A stretch of DNA of 64,000 nt from Zunongwangia endophytica (GCF_030409505.1 NZ_JAUFPZ010000002.1:1116001-1180000); one strand, 5' to 3'; positions 26,501 through 35,888 are shown, counted from the first letter of the stretch. Notes: a model not told the origin generated them from the sequence alone. Numbers and translations: made by a program.

Positions 26501-28051
26501 TTATTTACTCTCCAAAACAACTACAGAAAAAGGAGGTAAAGTAATCTTCAAGTTCCCTCTTTTGAATTTAAAATCTTTGAATTGTTTCGGAATTATTTTT
26601 TCTGGAATATCAAAAGTATTGTGATCCTGAAGTTTATCAGAAACCAATATTTCTGCATCAAAATCATCGATATCAAATCCTGAAAGATCGAACTCAACTT
26701 CGTTCTCTTTTTCAGAATCTATATTCACCGCGGAAATATGAATAACATTCTTATCGTCTTTAGACGCAGATACTGATACTGCAGGTAGAGATTCTCCTTC
26801 ATAAGAATATTGAGGTGAATCAAAAGAAACCGGAAGTAACTTAGCATCTTGATGAACTTTATACATTTCCATTACATGATACGTAGGTGTCAATAACATC
26901 TTAGCTCCATCAGTTAGCGCTACTGCTTGTAATACGTTAACAGTTTGAGCAAGATTTGCCATTTTCACACGTTTACTATGATTGTTGAAGATGTTTAAGG
27001 AAACTCCCGCAATCATTGCATCACGCATCGTATTTTGTTGATATAAAAACCCAGGATTTGTATCTTCCTGAACGTCATACCATCCTCCCCACTCATCTAC
27101 GATAAGCTCAATATTTCCTTTAGGATCATATTTATCCATTATCGCACTATGCTTAGTTACCAACTCTTCCATTCTTAAAGCTGTATGCATAGTAGAAAAA
27201 TACTGTGCCTCGTTAAAATCTACAGCGTCTCCTTTATTACCCCACTCTACAAAAGAATAAGAATGTAAAGCCACACCTTCAATTAGATTATGAGGAACAT
27301 CACGCATCAAAACTTCTGTCCAGTGATAATCATCCACATTAGCACCAGAAGCGATACGATATAAACCAGTTTCATTATCCCAGCTGGTCATAAATGTAGC
27401 ATACTGACGGTAAAGATTTGCGTAATATTCTGGTGTCATGTTTCCACCACAGCCCCACATCTCGTTACCTACACCCCAATATTTGACTCCCCATGATTTT
27501 TCTCTTCCATTTTCTTTACGAAGATCTGCCATAGGACTAGTACCATCATGATTTACATATTGAATCCAATCTGCAAATTCTTTTACGGTACCACTACCAA
27601 TATTCGCCGCTAAATAAGGCTCGGCTCCAAGCTCTTCACAAAGGTTAAGAAAGTTATGCGTACCAAAGCTATTATCCTCGGTAACTCCACCCCACCATTG
27701 ATTCACTATTGTCGGGCGATCCTCTTTGGGACCGATCCCGTCCATCCAATGGTAAGTATCAGCAAAACATCCTCCCGGCCATCTTAAGATCGGAATTTGA
27801 AGATTTTTTAAGGCTTCGATAAGATCATTCCTTACCCCATCGGTATTTGGAATATCACTAGCCTCTCCTACATATAAACCATCGTAAATACTACGTCCTA
27901 AATGTTCTGCGAAATGACCGTAGATATTTCTATTGATCAATAAGGAATCTTGATCCTCAATATCAACCTTAGTTTGAGCACTAAGTCCTGAAAATCCTAA
28001 TAGAAATAAAACTATTGATAATCTTGTTAAGCTGTTTTTCTTCATAGTCAA
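26501..28051 (-). CDS. GH51 alpha-L-arabinofuranosidase
   Basis: A 516-residue exported enzyme (signal peptide about 1-25, ending LSAQ). The GH51 TIM barrel is clear: RWPGGCFADTYHWMDGIGP, acid/base Glu197 in WGVGNEMWGCGG, and nucleophile Glu320 in IVDEWGGWYD; a C-terminal beta-sandwich ends in PPFSVVVLE, typical for the family. It removes terminal alpha-L-arabinofuranose from arabino-oligosaccharides. No lipid Cys, so probably periplasmic; many GH51 enzymes are cytosolic, so the leader is worth noting. It follows SusD by 14 bp. Confidence 0.94.
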   Translation of the reverse strand: MTMKKNSLTRLSIVLFLLGFSGLSAQTKVDIEDQDSLLINRNIYGHFAEHLGRSIYDGLYVGEASDIPNTDGVRNDLIEALKNLQIPILRWPGGCFADTYHWMDGIGPKEDRPTIVNQWWGGVTEDNSFGTHNFLNLCEELGAEPYLAANIGSGTVKEFADWIQYVNHDGTSPMADLRKENGREKSWGVKYWGVGNEMWGCGGNMTPEYYANLYRQYATFMTSWDNETGLYRIASGANVDDYHWTEVLMRDVPHNLIEGVALHSYSFVEWGNKGDAVDFNEAQYFSTMHTALRMEELVTKHSAIMDKYDPKGNIELIVDEWGGWYDVQEDTNPGFLYQQNTMRDAMIAGVSLNIFNNHSKRVKMANLAQTVNVLQAVALTDGAKMLLTPTYHVMEMYKVHQDAKLLPVSFDSPQYSYEGESLPAVSVSASKDDKNVIHISAVNIDSEKENEVEFDLSGFDIDDFDAEILVSDKLQDHNTFDIPEKIIPKQFKDFKFKRGNLKITLPPFSVVVLESK

Positions 28052-28065
28052 TTAAAAATGGTTTA

Positions 28066-29634
28066 TTAATTAGCTGAATTTGGTTCAGCGTTAGGATTTA
28101 CATCTAACTCAGATTGTGGAATAGGCAAATACTCTTTTCCGGCTCTCCAAGAGTCAAATTCATTATCGCGCGATCTAAGTTCAGCTAATTTATCAGCATC
28201 ATATAACCATCCCCATCGTCTAATATCATGCCATCTTATACTTTCAATTGCGAACTCTAGTGCTCTTTCTTCTGCCAATTGATCTCTCATATCTTCTTGA
28301 GAAAGACTTGGCGCAATATCCTCAAGATCTGCAAGATTTGCTCTATTTCTAACTTGATTTATATACTGATACGCCTCTTGCGTCTGCCCCAATTCATTTA
28401 AAGCCTCTGCATACATTAGTAAAACATCAGCATATCTCATTAAGCGATAGTTAATTTCAGAAAGTTCGTTACCTCCCTCACTTTCAGAATCAAAACCTAA
28501 ACCATCATGTGTGTACTTTCTTGGATAAATAGCATCGGGAGCATGTGGCCATTCTACTCCTCCGTATACTGTGGTTGAATTTGCTTCTGGTTCGTTAGAA
28601 GCAATAGTTACTAACAATCTAGGATCTATATTGTCATCTACGGTTTCTTCTTCTTTGTATTTATTATAAATCCATCTTGTAGGCAGAAAATCTGAGTATC
28701 CAAACCCGTCTTGTGCATAAGTATGACCAGTTGAAGAAACTTGCTGCCAAGCATTCTGTGGCTCTCCACCGTAATTTTTGACAGAACCTCCTACTTGATC
28801 TGGATTAGCAAATTGAACTTCAAATAAAGATTCTGCATTATTTTCACTAAATGGACTAAAATTATCTCTATAATCATCCATTAATGAATAGATATTTACT
28901 TCTGGGCCATCAATCAATTTTCTAAACTCAGCAGCTGCATCGCTCCATTCTTCTTGATATAAATGTGCTTTACCTAAAAAACCTGTAGCTGCACCTTTGG
29001 TTGCTCTTCCTAACTGAGCTCGATCGGGTCCGTTTACATTTTCATAATCGACCGGTAGCATTTGCTGAGCTTGAGCAAAATCAGATTTTATTTGCGTCCA
29101 TAATTCTTCTTCTGTACCTGTTGGTTGATAATAATCCTCTTGAACTTGAGCAGGAGTTAGGGGAATAGGTACTTTTTCAAAATTGATGGCCAAATGAAAA
29201 TAAGCCAAACCTCTTAAAAAATATGCCTGACCTAGAATTCTTTGCTTTAGATCCTCATCCATTTCAATATCTGGAGCATTTTGTAACACTTGATTGGCTC
29301 TAAAAACCTGTTGATAATAAGCTTCCCACATCCATCTTATTGGATCTGAAGTAGGCAAAATAGTAAAATTCGAGATTTGGCCCAAATCTGGCCATGGACT
29401 ATCTGCCTTAAAATCATCTGCACGGCCATCCGTCAAAGCAGGAGTCATCCTCATATAATATCCGTCGTTAATAAGAGGAGTATATACAGCATTGATTCCA
29501 GCTAAAGCTTGATCTTCATCTGCCCAATACAGAGAAGCGGTCATGCTGTTTGGATTTTCTAAGTTTAGTTCATCTTCACAACCAGTAATTGCTAGCATGC
29601 CTATAGATAGCATTAATATATTTCTAACTTTCAT
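28066..29634 (-). CDS. SusD/RagB-family glycan-binding lipoprotein
   Basis: A 522-residue surface lipoprotein. Lipid Cys19 (AITGCEDELNLENP) is followed by acidic residues, as in surface-exported lipoproteins. N-terminal TPR-like helices (SMTASLYWADEDQALAGINA) and the C-terminal SusD core with YADVLLMYAEALNELG, INQVRNRANL, LAEERALEFAIESIRWHDIRRW and the closing YLPIPQSELDVNPN are all present. It acts as the hinged lid of the SusC pore and binds arabinan oligosaccharides (substrate inferred from the operon). It lies 11 bp after the SusC gene. Confidence 0.96.
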   Translation of the reverse strand: MKVRNILMLSIGMLAITGCEDELNLENPNSMTASLYWADEDQALAGINAVYTPLINDGYYMRMTPALTDGRADDFKADSPWPDLGQISNFTILPTSDPIRWMWEAYYQQVFRANQVLQNAPDIEMDEDLKQRILGQAYFLRGLAYFHLAINFEKVPIPLTPAQVQEDYYQPTGTEEELWTQIKSDFAQAQQMLPVDYENVNGPDRAQLGRATKGAATGFLGKAHLYQEEWSDAAAEFRKLIDGPEVNIYSLMDDYRDNFSPFSENNAESLFEVQFANPDQVGGSVKNYGGEPQNAWQQVSSTGHTYAQDGFGYSDFLPTRWIYNKYKEEETVDDNIDPRLLVTIASNEPEANSTTVYGGVEWPHAPDAIYPRKYTHDGLGFDSESEGGNELSEINYRLMRYADVLLMYAEALNELGQTQEAYQYINQVRNRANLADLEDIAPSLSQEDMRDQLAEERALEFAIESIRWHDIRRWGWLYDADKLAELRSRDNEFDSWRAGKEYLPIPQSELDVNPNAEPNSAN

Positions 29635-29645
29635 AATATTCTTTT

Positions 29646-32600
29646 TTAAAATGATAAATCAACACCTAGCATAAAAGTCCTAGGTCTTGGATAAGTTCCA
29701 TTATCAAAACCTGGATTCAAGATTCCCGAATTAAAATCAGGATTGTATCCTTTATAGTGCTGAAAAGTGTGTAAATTTTGAACTGTTCCATACACTCTCA
29801 AAGAGTTTATAGCACTATCAAAAACATCTTCTGGTAAAGTATATCCTAAAGACAAGGTATTGATTCGTAGATAATCTCCTTTTTGCAACCAACCTGGCCT
29901 GTTGGAATCACGTGCATTGTTATTAGGATCATCGGCAACAACACGAGGAATATTCGTATCTGTATTATCCGGTGTCCATCGATCCAAAATATCTTCATGA
30001 GCATTAATGTATCCAGTAGAAAGCATTAGCGATCTATATAATCTACTATTTATATAGTAACCTGCTGCACCTGAAGTAAACATAGTAAAATCAAATCTTT
30101 TATAATTAGCTGTGAAATTTAATCCAAAAGTAACACTTGGAAGCGCGCTACCTAAAAATGTTCTATCATCAGCATTGATTTCGCCGTCACCATTTAGGTC
30201 TTCAAATCTTACATCCCCGGGCGCAGCTCCAGGTTGAAGCGCATGATCATCCACTTCTGCCTGAGTTTGAAAAATACCGTCATACACAAATCCGAAATGT
30301 TCGCCTACTTCTCTTCCGATCTGGGTCCTAGATCCAGTTCCATTAATCGGCTCTTGATTTCCTCCTAATGCTAATACTTCATTATCTATAGTACTCGCAT
30401 TTGCAGAAATATCAAAATTAAAATCTTCACTAGTATAATGATAAGTTACTTCTCCCTCGAAACCAGAATTTCTAATACTACCAGCATTTACTAAAGGATT
30501 TACATTAACAGAACCTGTTGACCACGGAATTGGAACTCCTACTAGTATATCTTCCGTCTCTCTTCTATAATAGTCCAGAGTTACATCAATCCTGTTATTA
30601 AACAAGCTAGTTTCCAATCCTATATCTAGCGATTTTGTAGTCTCCCAAATTATATCTTCGTTAATAACACTAGTTTGCAAGCCACCTAAAACTCTATTTA
30701 GATTGAAGTTATACGGAATAGTTCTATTGATAACTGCCTGATAAAGATAATCACCTATGTTTTGATTACCAAGTTCACCATAACTTACTCTTAATTTTAG
30801 ATTACTTACTAGATCATCAGAAACATTAAAAAACTCTTCGTTATTTATTCTCCATCCTAAAGCTACAGATGGAAAAGTTCCCCATCTATTTTCTTCCTTA
30901 AACCTAGAAGAACCATCTCTTCTTAACGTCGCTGTTAAAAGATATCTATCGTCAAAATTATAGTTAAGTCTACCAAAATATGACGCAATTGAGCTTTCAA
31001 TTTGCTGACCTCCTACTGTTTGATTAACACCATTAGAAAGTATAGGATAATACGGCTTAGGTAAGTCTTCAGAATGTGCAGTTCTTATGACAGTCTTATT
31101 TTCCTGATAAGTTTGCCCCAAAATAAGATCAAAAGTATTTTTACCTAAGGTAGTTTTATAGTTCAGCGTATTTTCTATAAGTCCTACAGTATATATAGTA
31201 GAATTGTCATCTAAACGAGATATCCCAGATCCAAAGAAATAACCCATCTCAAATTCAGGAACAAAAGAAAAACTTCTCACATGAGTTTTGTCATAACTCG
31301 TGTTTAACTTGTAGGTTAATTCGTGATTGTCGTTATCAATAATTTTAAATTCTGGATTAACGATCGCAAAAATTCTATCTACTTCAACATTATTTGTAAA
31401 AAGACTATTTATACCCGGTACGTTTAAAATAATTTCCTGGTGAATTTCAGATGACGTTCCAGCATAACCACCTTCATTATTTTCATCGTAAATTCCTAAC
31501 GTTGGAATAGAATTAATTAAATCATTAATTAAAGGAGGACGTCCCCCAGTTAATACATCGTCTCTAAACGTCAATGAATTTTCAAAACTATGTGTGTAAT
31601 AAAGCGATGGAGATATCTTAAATCTTCCTTTCTCCATTACGGTATTAATTCTTCCAGAATATCTTTCATAATCTGGTCCATTACCTACAAAAATCCCTTC
31701 ATTTTCAAAATAATCGATAGAGGCATTATAAGTTATATTTTCACCACCACCAGATAAGCCAATGTTATGATTTTGTCGGTGTCCATTCTTTAAACCAACT
31801 GATTGCCAGTCTGTATTAATATCATCGACAAATAAATCAGAATTAGGATCGTTTCCTGGTATTAGAGGCTGTCCAGCATTCAATCTCTTCTCATTAGAGA
31901 TCATCTGGTAATCTTCTCTACCTAAAACAGGAATTCTTTGAGCCACTTCATCAATACCGTAATATCCACTGTATTGAATTTTTAATGGCGAATTTTTTCT
32001 ACCTTGTTTTGTAGTAATAATTACAACTCCATTGGCTGCTCTAGATCCGTAGATTGCACCTGCGGAAGCATCTTTAAGAACCTGAATACTTTCAATGTCA
32101 TTTGGATTAAAATCCCTGATCGATGTTCCAACTGGCACACCGTCTACAACATAAAGTGGCTGGCTATTACCAAAAGTAGCTACTCCACGAATTCTAACAT
32201 TTGCTCCAGCTCCCGGCTGTCCATCAGCAGTAACCGTAACACCGGCTGTTCTACCTTGTAGCATTTGAGAAACATCACTGTTAGAAACTTTCTGGATTTC
32301 GTCGGCGTCTATTACACTAACCGATCCCGTAAGATCTTCCTTACGTTGCGTACCATATCCAACTACAACGACATCGTCTAAGGCATTCAAATCATCAGAT
32401 AATGCAACATTAATTTCAGTTTGGGCACCAACTGAAACCTCCTGCGGCTTAAATCCAATAAAGGAATAAACAATTACATCGTTTGCGTTAGCCTCAATAG
32501 AGTAATTACCATCGATATCGGTAACTGCACCATTGTTTGTACCCTTAATAATAACATTAACCCCGGGCAATGGCAGACCATCGCTTTCAGAAGTTACAGT

Positions 32601-32723
32601 ACCAGTAATCAACTGGCCATCTTGCGCATTAGCAGAAAAGCCTATCAAAATGAAAAAGGCTAAGACACGAAAAGGTTTTCGAGTTGTGCTAAATGCTCTT
32701 AAAAGTAAATTTAAAATTAGCAT
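29646..32723 (-). CDS. SusC/RagA-family TonB-linked outer membrane transporter
   Basis: A 1025-residue outer-membrane importer, first gene of the eight-gene arabinan operon. After a signal peptide ending SANAQ comes a carboxypeptidase-like domain (LITGTVTSESDGLPLPGVNV.., about 40-115), the TonB box region VVVGYGTQRKEDLTGSV, the plug (GRTAGVTVT.., IRIRG-like VRIRGVATFG, VVDGVPVG, SIQVLKDASAGAIYGSRAANG) and the 22-strand barrel ending in FMLGVDLSF. Start: ATG at 32723 gives LILNLLLRAFSTTRKPFRVL before the hydrophobic core, a long but usual n-region. Its promoter (32763-32795) carries an operator-like repeat at the transcription start. Confidence 0.97.
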   Translation of the reverse strand: MLILNLLLRAFSTTRKPFRVLAFFILIGFSANAQDGQLITGTVTSESDGLPLPGVNVIIKGTNNGAVTDIDGNYSIEANANDVIVYSFIGFKPQEVSVGAQTEINVALSDDLNALDDVVVVGYGTQRKEDLTGSVSVIDADEIQKVSNSDVSQMLQGRTAGVTVTADGQPGAGANVRIRGVATFGNSQPLYVVDGVPVGTSIRDFNPNDIESIQVLKDASAGAIYGSRAANGVVIITTKQGRKNSPLKIQYSGYYGIDEVAQRIPVLGREDYQMISNEKRLNAGQPLIPGNDPNSDLFVDDINTDWQSVGLKNGHRQNHNIGLSGGGENITYNASIDYFENEGIFVGNGPDYERYSGRINTVMEKGRFKISPSLYYTHSFENSLTFRDDVLTGGRPPLINDLINSIPTLGIYDENNEGGYAGTSSEIHQEIILNVPGINSLFTNNVEVDRIFAIVNPEFKIIDNDNHELTYKLNTSYDKTHVRSFSFVPEFEMGYFFGSGISRLDDNSTIYTVGLIENTLNYKTTLGKNTFDLILGQTYQENKTVIRTAHSEDLPKPYYPILSNGVNQTVGGQQIESSIASYFGRLNYNFDDRYLLTATLRRDGSSRFKEENRWGTFPSVALGWRINNEEFFNVSDDLVSNLKLRVSYGELGNQNIGDYLYQAVINRTIPYNFNLNRVLGGLQTSVINEDIIWETTKSLDIGLETSLFNNRIDVTLDYYRRETEDILVGVPIPWSTGSVNVNPLVNAGSIRNSGFEGEVTYHYTSEDFNFDISANASTIDNEVLALGGNQEPINGTGSRTQIGREVGEHFGFVYDGIFQTQAEVDDHALQPGAAPGDVRFEDLNGDGEINADDRTFLGSALPSVTFGLNFTANYKRFDFTMFTSGAAGYYINSRLYRSLMLSTGYINAHEDILDRWTPDNTDTNIPRVVADDPNNNARDSNRPGWLQKGDYLRINTLSLGYTLPEDVFDSAINSLRVYGTVQNLHTFQHYKGYNPDFNSGILNPGFDNGTYPRPRTFMLGVDLSF

Positions 32724-32741
32724 AAGTTAAACTTTAGTTTA

Positions 32742-32762
32742 TAAGTGTGAATTTTACATTTC
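32742..32762. promoter_or_regulatory. candidate AraR-type operator at the SusC promoter
   Basis: TAAGTGT-GAATTTT-ACATTTC: the left half-site is identical to that at araB, the right half matches at 5 of 7 bases, and the spacer length is the same (7 bp). It lies right next to the -7 box, over the expected transcription start. Confidence 0.5.
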
Positions 32763-32795
32763 CAAATGTAATTAAAGTTTACTTAAATTTGCAAA
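32763..32795 (-). promoter_or_regulatory. promoter of the SusC/D arabinan operon
   Basis: On the minus strand, TTTG (plus-strand CAAA 32792-32795), a 21-bp spacer, then TACATTTG (plus-strand CAAATGTA 32763-32770) fit the Bacteroidota consensus TTTG-N19-TAnnTTTG. The -7 box is 40 bp before the SusC start. Confidence 0.65.
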
Positions 32796-32979
32796 TAATT
32801 TTTTACATATTTTTAACTTTAGGTCTTAAAATAAATGAATTTGATAATTCCATCCCCTCAAACATGCAGTATCCTGTGGTATCATGCTTTAATTGTTAAA
32901 ATTTCGAATATATCAAAAAAGTTAATGTAATTATGATTTATTTTTGAAAAAACCTAAATTGCCCAACTAATTTCAACCA

Positions 32980-33669
32980 ATGATTCATAGTTATAGTTCT
33001 GAGGATAAAATTCTACTTGCTGTGGACTGTATTATTTTCGGCTTCGACGACGAGGAGCTGAAGATTTTACTTATTAAAAGAGATTTCGAACCAGAAAAGG
33101 GAAAGTGGTCGCTTATGGGAGGCTTTCTAAAAAAACATGAAAATTTAGATCATGCAGCAAATCGAATTCTCCATCACCTCACCGGTTTAAATAATGTATA
33201 TCTAGAACAACTATATAATTTTAGTAAGGTAGATAGAGATCCAGTGGAGCGAACTCTATCTGTTTCCTATTTTGCACTTATTAATATTACTGAGCACGAC
33301 ACCGAACTAACAGAGAATTATTCAGCCAAATGGTTTTCGTTATCTGAAGCACCTTCGTTAATATTCGACCATACTAAAATGGTAAAGCGCGCGATTAGCC
33401 GACTTCGCTATAGAGCATCTAATGGACCAGTAGGATTTGAACTTTTACCTGAAAAATTCACAATGCGCCAATTACAAAAACTTTATGAAGCAATTTTAGG
33501 CGAAAAACTGGATAAAAGAAATTTTATTAATAAGATAAATTCGTTTGACATTTTGGTCAAACTGGAAGAAAAAGACATGAGTTCATCAAGAAAAGGTTCT
33601 TTTTTATACAAATTCGATCAGGAAAAATACAAAAGAAAAGCTGATGATGGCTTTTCTTTCAAACTATAG
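32980..33669 (+). CDS. araR: Nudix-related transcriptional regulator, AraR-like
   Basis: A 229-residue protein of the NrtR group: an N-terminal Nudix-fold domain (about 8-145) joined to a C-terminal winged helix (about 150-225, FTMRQLQKLYEAILGEKLDKRNFINKI being its start). The Nudix box is broken: in GFLKKHE..RILHHLTGL the catalytic glutamates of REUXEEXGU are replaced by Ile, His and Leu, so it should bind a ligand rather than hydrolyse it. Nudix-type AraR regulators of L-arabinose use are known in Bacteroides. It is divergent from the SusC operon and shares a 256-bp promoter region with it, fitting local control. Motif halves longer than shown were not used. Confidence 0.85.
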   Translation: MIHSYSSEDKILLAVDCIIFGFDDEELKILLIKRDFEPEKGKWSLMGGFLKKHENLDHAANRILHHLTGLNNVYLEQLYNFSKVDRDPVERTLSVSYFALINITEHDTELTENYSAKWFSLSEAPSLIFDHTKMVKRAISRLRYRASNGPVGFELLPEKFTMRQLQKLYEAILGEKLDKRNFINKINSFDILVKLEEKDMSSSRKGSFLYKFDQEKYKRKADDGFSFKL

Positions 33670-33758
33670 AAACTTTCTCCTTAACAAACCCACGGCGCAT
33701 TTTAGCGAAACGCGTTTTGGACTTTAAAATTTTACTAGTTAGACGAGTCTTATTTCAT

Positions 33759-33794
33759 AAAATAAAAAAAACCAAACTTCTCAGTCTGGCTTTT
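33759..33794 (-). terminator. terminator between convergent araR and 33818-34393 genes
   Basis: On the minus strand GCCAGACT pairs with AGTTTGGT (two G-U pairs, loop GAGA), followed by TTTTTTTATTTT. On the plus strand the stem is followed by TTTTCTC, so it may work both ways. Confidence 0.7.
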
Positions 33795-33817
33795 CTCAAA
33801 ATTTGTTTGGGAATTTC

Positions 33818-34393
33818 TTATCCTAGTGTTATTGTCTTAGTGATAGTATGTCCAGCTACCTTAAGAGCGATTACATACTTTCCAGCAGGAACTTCAGAAA
33901 AATCAAAAGTCTTTTTAACTACTAAGTCGTTATTTGTAGAAGAAGACATTAAATTTCCTGACTGATCGTATACTTTGAAAGTTGCATTATCATACCCTGG
34001 GTTTGTAAAAGAAACCAAAACTTTATCTTCTACTGTTTTGTAAAATGGTTTGAAGAAAATTTTAGAAGCACTTCTATTTACCGTTACACCGTCTGCATTT
34101 TTAGTAATTACAGTAGTAAGTATACTATCGTCTTTTTCAAAGTCTAAGAAATATGTTCCAGTTGGAATCGTGTGAAGATCTAAGGCTTTTTTATAAGAGG
34201 TCTCCATAAGTGCATCTCTAAAAAGAACTTCTCCGTTAGTATCTGTAAGAACCAAAGTAGATCCTTTTTGACTATGATCTAATTCAACTACTAATTTGTC
34301 ATCGTTTATTTTAACTTCTATATCTTTAGCGCTCAAAGTATTAGTTAATACTAATGCTAAAACCAAAACTGCTATTCTAGATAGATTTTTCAT
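33818..34393 (-). CDS. secreted beta-rich protein of unknown function
   Basis: A 191-residue exported protein (signal peptide about 1-22, ending LSA). Two similar beta-sandwich-like halves are visible: one with LVLTDTNGEVLFRDAL.. and IPTGTYFLDFEKDD, the other with VKVYDQSGNLMSS-like FKVYDQSGNLMSSS and VPAGKYVIALKVAGHTITKT. The second half looks like the C-terminal sorting domains of type IX secretion cargo, but here it makes up the protein rather than a tail. No enzyme motif. It stands alone, with a terminator after it. Confidence 0.75.
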   Translation of the reverse strand: MKNLSRIAVLVLALVLTNTLSAKDIEVKINDDKLVVELDHSQKGSTLVLTDTNGEVLFRDALMETSYKKALDLHTIPTGTYFLDFEKDDSILTTVITKNADGVTVNRSASKIFFKPFYKTVEDKVLVSFTNPGYDNATFKVYDQSGNLMSSSTNNDLVVKKTFDFSEVPAGKYVIALKVAGHTITKTITLG

Positions 34394-34611
34394 AATTTTC
34401 GGGATTTTTGTTAATTCTCTAATTATTGTTCAGCAAATATAAAGCGAAACTTAGCCGCAGCTAGGTAGAAAATATACTAAAACATGTGCTATATTAACCG
34501 AAAATATTATCGTAAATCTATTATATTGCAAATTTAACACATATGGGGTAATTTTAGACAGAATTAATTATTCATAAAAGACACCCCAAAATCCACTAAA
34601 ACGTTATCGAT

Positions 34612-35490
34612 ATGATAAAATCACAAAGAGCAGCTTTTCAAAAGATAGAACCTCAATTTGGTAGTTCTTTTAAATACGAAACCTTCGATTATCTTCATCA
34701 AAATCAAACTAATAACTTTTGGCATTATCACCCTGAAATTGAATTAGTATATATAAGCAGTGGATCTGGTAAACGACAAATTGGGAGTCACGTTTCCTAT
34801 TACCGCCAAGGGGATCTTATTCTAATAGGATCTAATTTGCCGCATTGTGGTTTTACTGAAAAACTGAACAAATACGAGCGAGAAACCGTAATTCAAATTC
34901 ATCCTGAGTTTTTAGGAGATACTTTTTTCAATATTCCCGAAACAAAAAATATTGTAACGCTTTTAGAAACCGCTAAAAAAGGAATTGTATTTCATGGTGA
35001 AGACAAAAGATATATAGGTGAAAAAATTGAAGAACTTAAGTATCGTTCACCTTTTAGCCGACTTATCGCTTTATTGGAGATTTTTAATCATTTAGAAGAA
35101 GCGAAAAATTACACTATCTTAAATGCTAAAGGTTTTGTATTAGAAACCGAACTACAGGATAATAATCGTATTAATCAAATTTTCAATTTTGTAAAAGAAG
35201 AATTTAAGCGTTCTATAGCTTTAGAAGAGGTAGCAGAATTAACCAGCATGACGGTACCGGCGTTTTGTAGGTTTTTCAAAAAAATTACAGGAAAAACTTT
35301 TACTCAATTTGTAAACGAATATCGACTTTCACATGCAGCTAAACTTTTACACGAAGAACAAATGAGTATTACTGATATCTGTTATGAATGTGGTTTTAAT
35401 AATTTTAGTCACTTCAATAAACAGTTCAAAAAATTTACTGGAAAATCTCCTTCTATATATAGAAACGAATTACGCGTGCAAATTTCATAA
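34612..35490 (+). CDS. AraC-family transcriptional regulator
   Basis: A 292-residue regulator with an N-terminal cupin (about 20-110; FWHYHPEIELVYISSGSGKR, YRQGDLILIGSNLPH) for effector sensing and a C-terminal double helix-turn-helix (about 190-290): VAELTSMTVPAFCRFFKKIT, then ITDICYECGFNNFSHFNKQF and the closing FTGKSPSIYR. Such cupin-AraC proteins often sense sugars. No likely target stands next to it; a link to the arabinose locus is possible but not shown. A strong terminator follows. Confidence 0.92.
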   Translation: MIKSQRAAFQKIEPQFGSSFKYETFDYLHQNQTNNFWHYHPEIELVYISSGSGKRQIGSHVSYYRQGDLILIGSNLPHCGFTEKLNKYERETVIQIHPEFLGDTFFNIPETKNIVTLLETAKKGIVFHGEDKRYIGEKIEELKYRSPFSRLIALLEIFNHLEEAKNYTILNAKGFVLETELQDNNRINQIFNFVKEEFKRSIALEEVAELTSMTVPAFCRFFKKITGKTFTQFVNEYRLSHAAKLLHEEQMSITDICYECGFNNFSHFNKQFKKFTGKSPSIYRNELRVQIS

Positions 35491-35492
35491 AA

Positions 35493-35516
35493 AAAGTCCG
35501 CCAAATAGCGGACTTT
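35493..35516. terminator. bidirectional terminator between AraC-type and ferredoxin genes
   Basis: AAAGTCCGC pairs perfectly with GCGGACTTT (loop CAAATA), with A and T runs on both sides, between convergent genes. Confidence 0.85.
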
Positions 35517-35540
35517 ATATTTTTCAGAATAAAAAATTCC

Positions 35541-35888
35541 TTAATCGTGCATAAACTTTTGCTTTTCTAGCAATATTTCTTCACTCTCTACGTGATCGTC
35601 ATCGGGCACACAACAATCTACAGGACATACCGCCGCACATTGTGGCTCTTCATGAAAACCTTTACATTCTGTACACTTATCTGGTACGATATAATAGTAT
35701 TCATCGCTTACCGGTTCCTGTGCTTCTTCTGCATTTGCCTCGGTACCCGATGGTAAAACGATATCACCAGAAAGATCGGTACCATCTGCATAGCGCCAAT
35801 CATCTGCTCCTTCATAAATCGCAGTATTAGGACATTCTGGCTCACAAGCGCCGCAGTTTATACATTCATCTGTTATAATGATTGCCAT
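35541..35888 (-). CDS. 4Fe-4S dicluster ferredoxin
   Basis: A 115-residue cytosolic electron carrier. Cluster one is [12 protein letters not shown] (about residues 9-20), cluster two is [18 protein letters not shown] (about 74-91), the 7Fe/8Fe-type spacing with a longer second loop. Between them is an acidic insert (about 25-65). The extra CC after the second motif ([10 protein letters not shown]) is common in this branch. It is divergent from the LuxC-like reductase gene, sharing about 140 bp of promoter DNA; this pairing recurs in flavobacteria as far as I recall. Confidence 0.92.
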   Translation of the reverse strand: MAIIITDECINCGACEPECPNTAIYEGADDWRYADGTDLSGDIVLPSGTEANAEEAQEPVSDEYYYIVPDKCTECKGFHEEPQCAAVCPVDCCVPDDDHVESEEILLEKQKFMHD

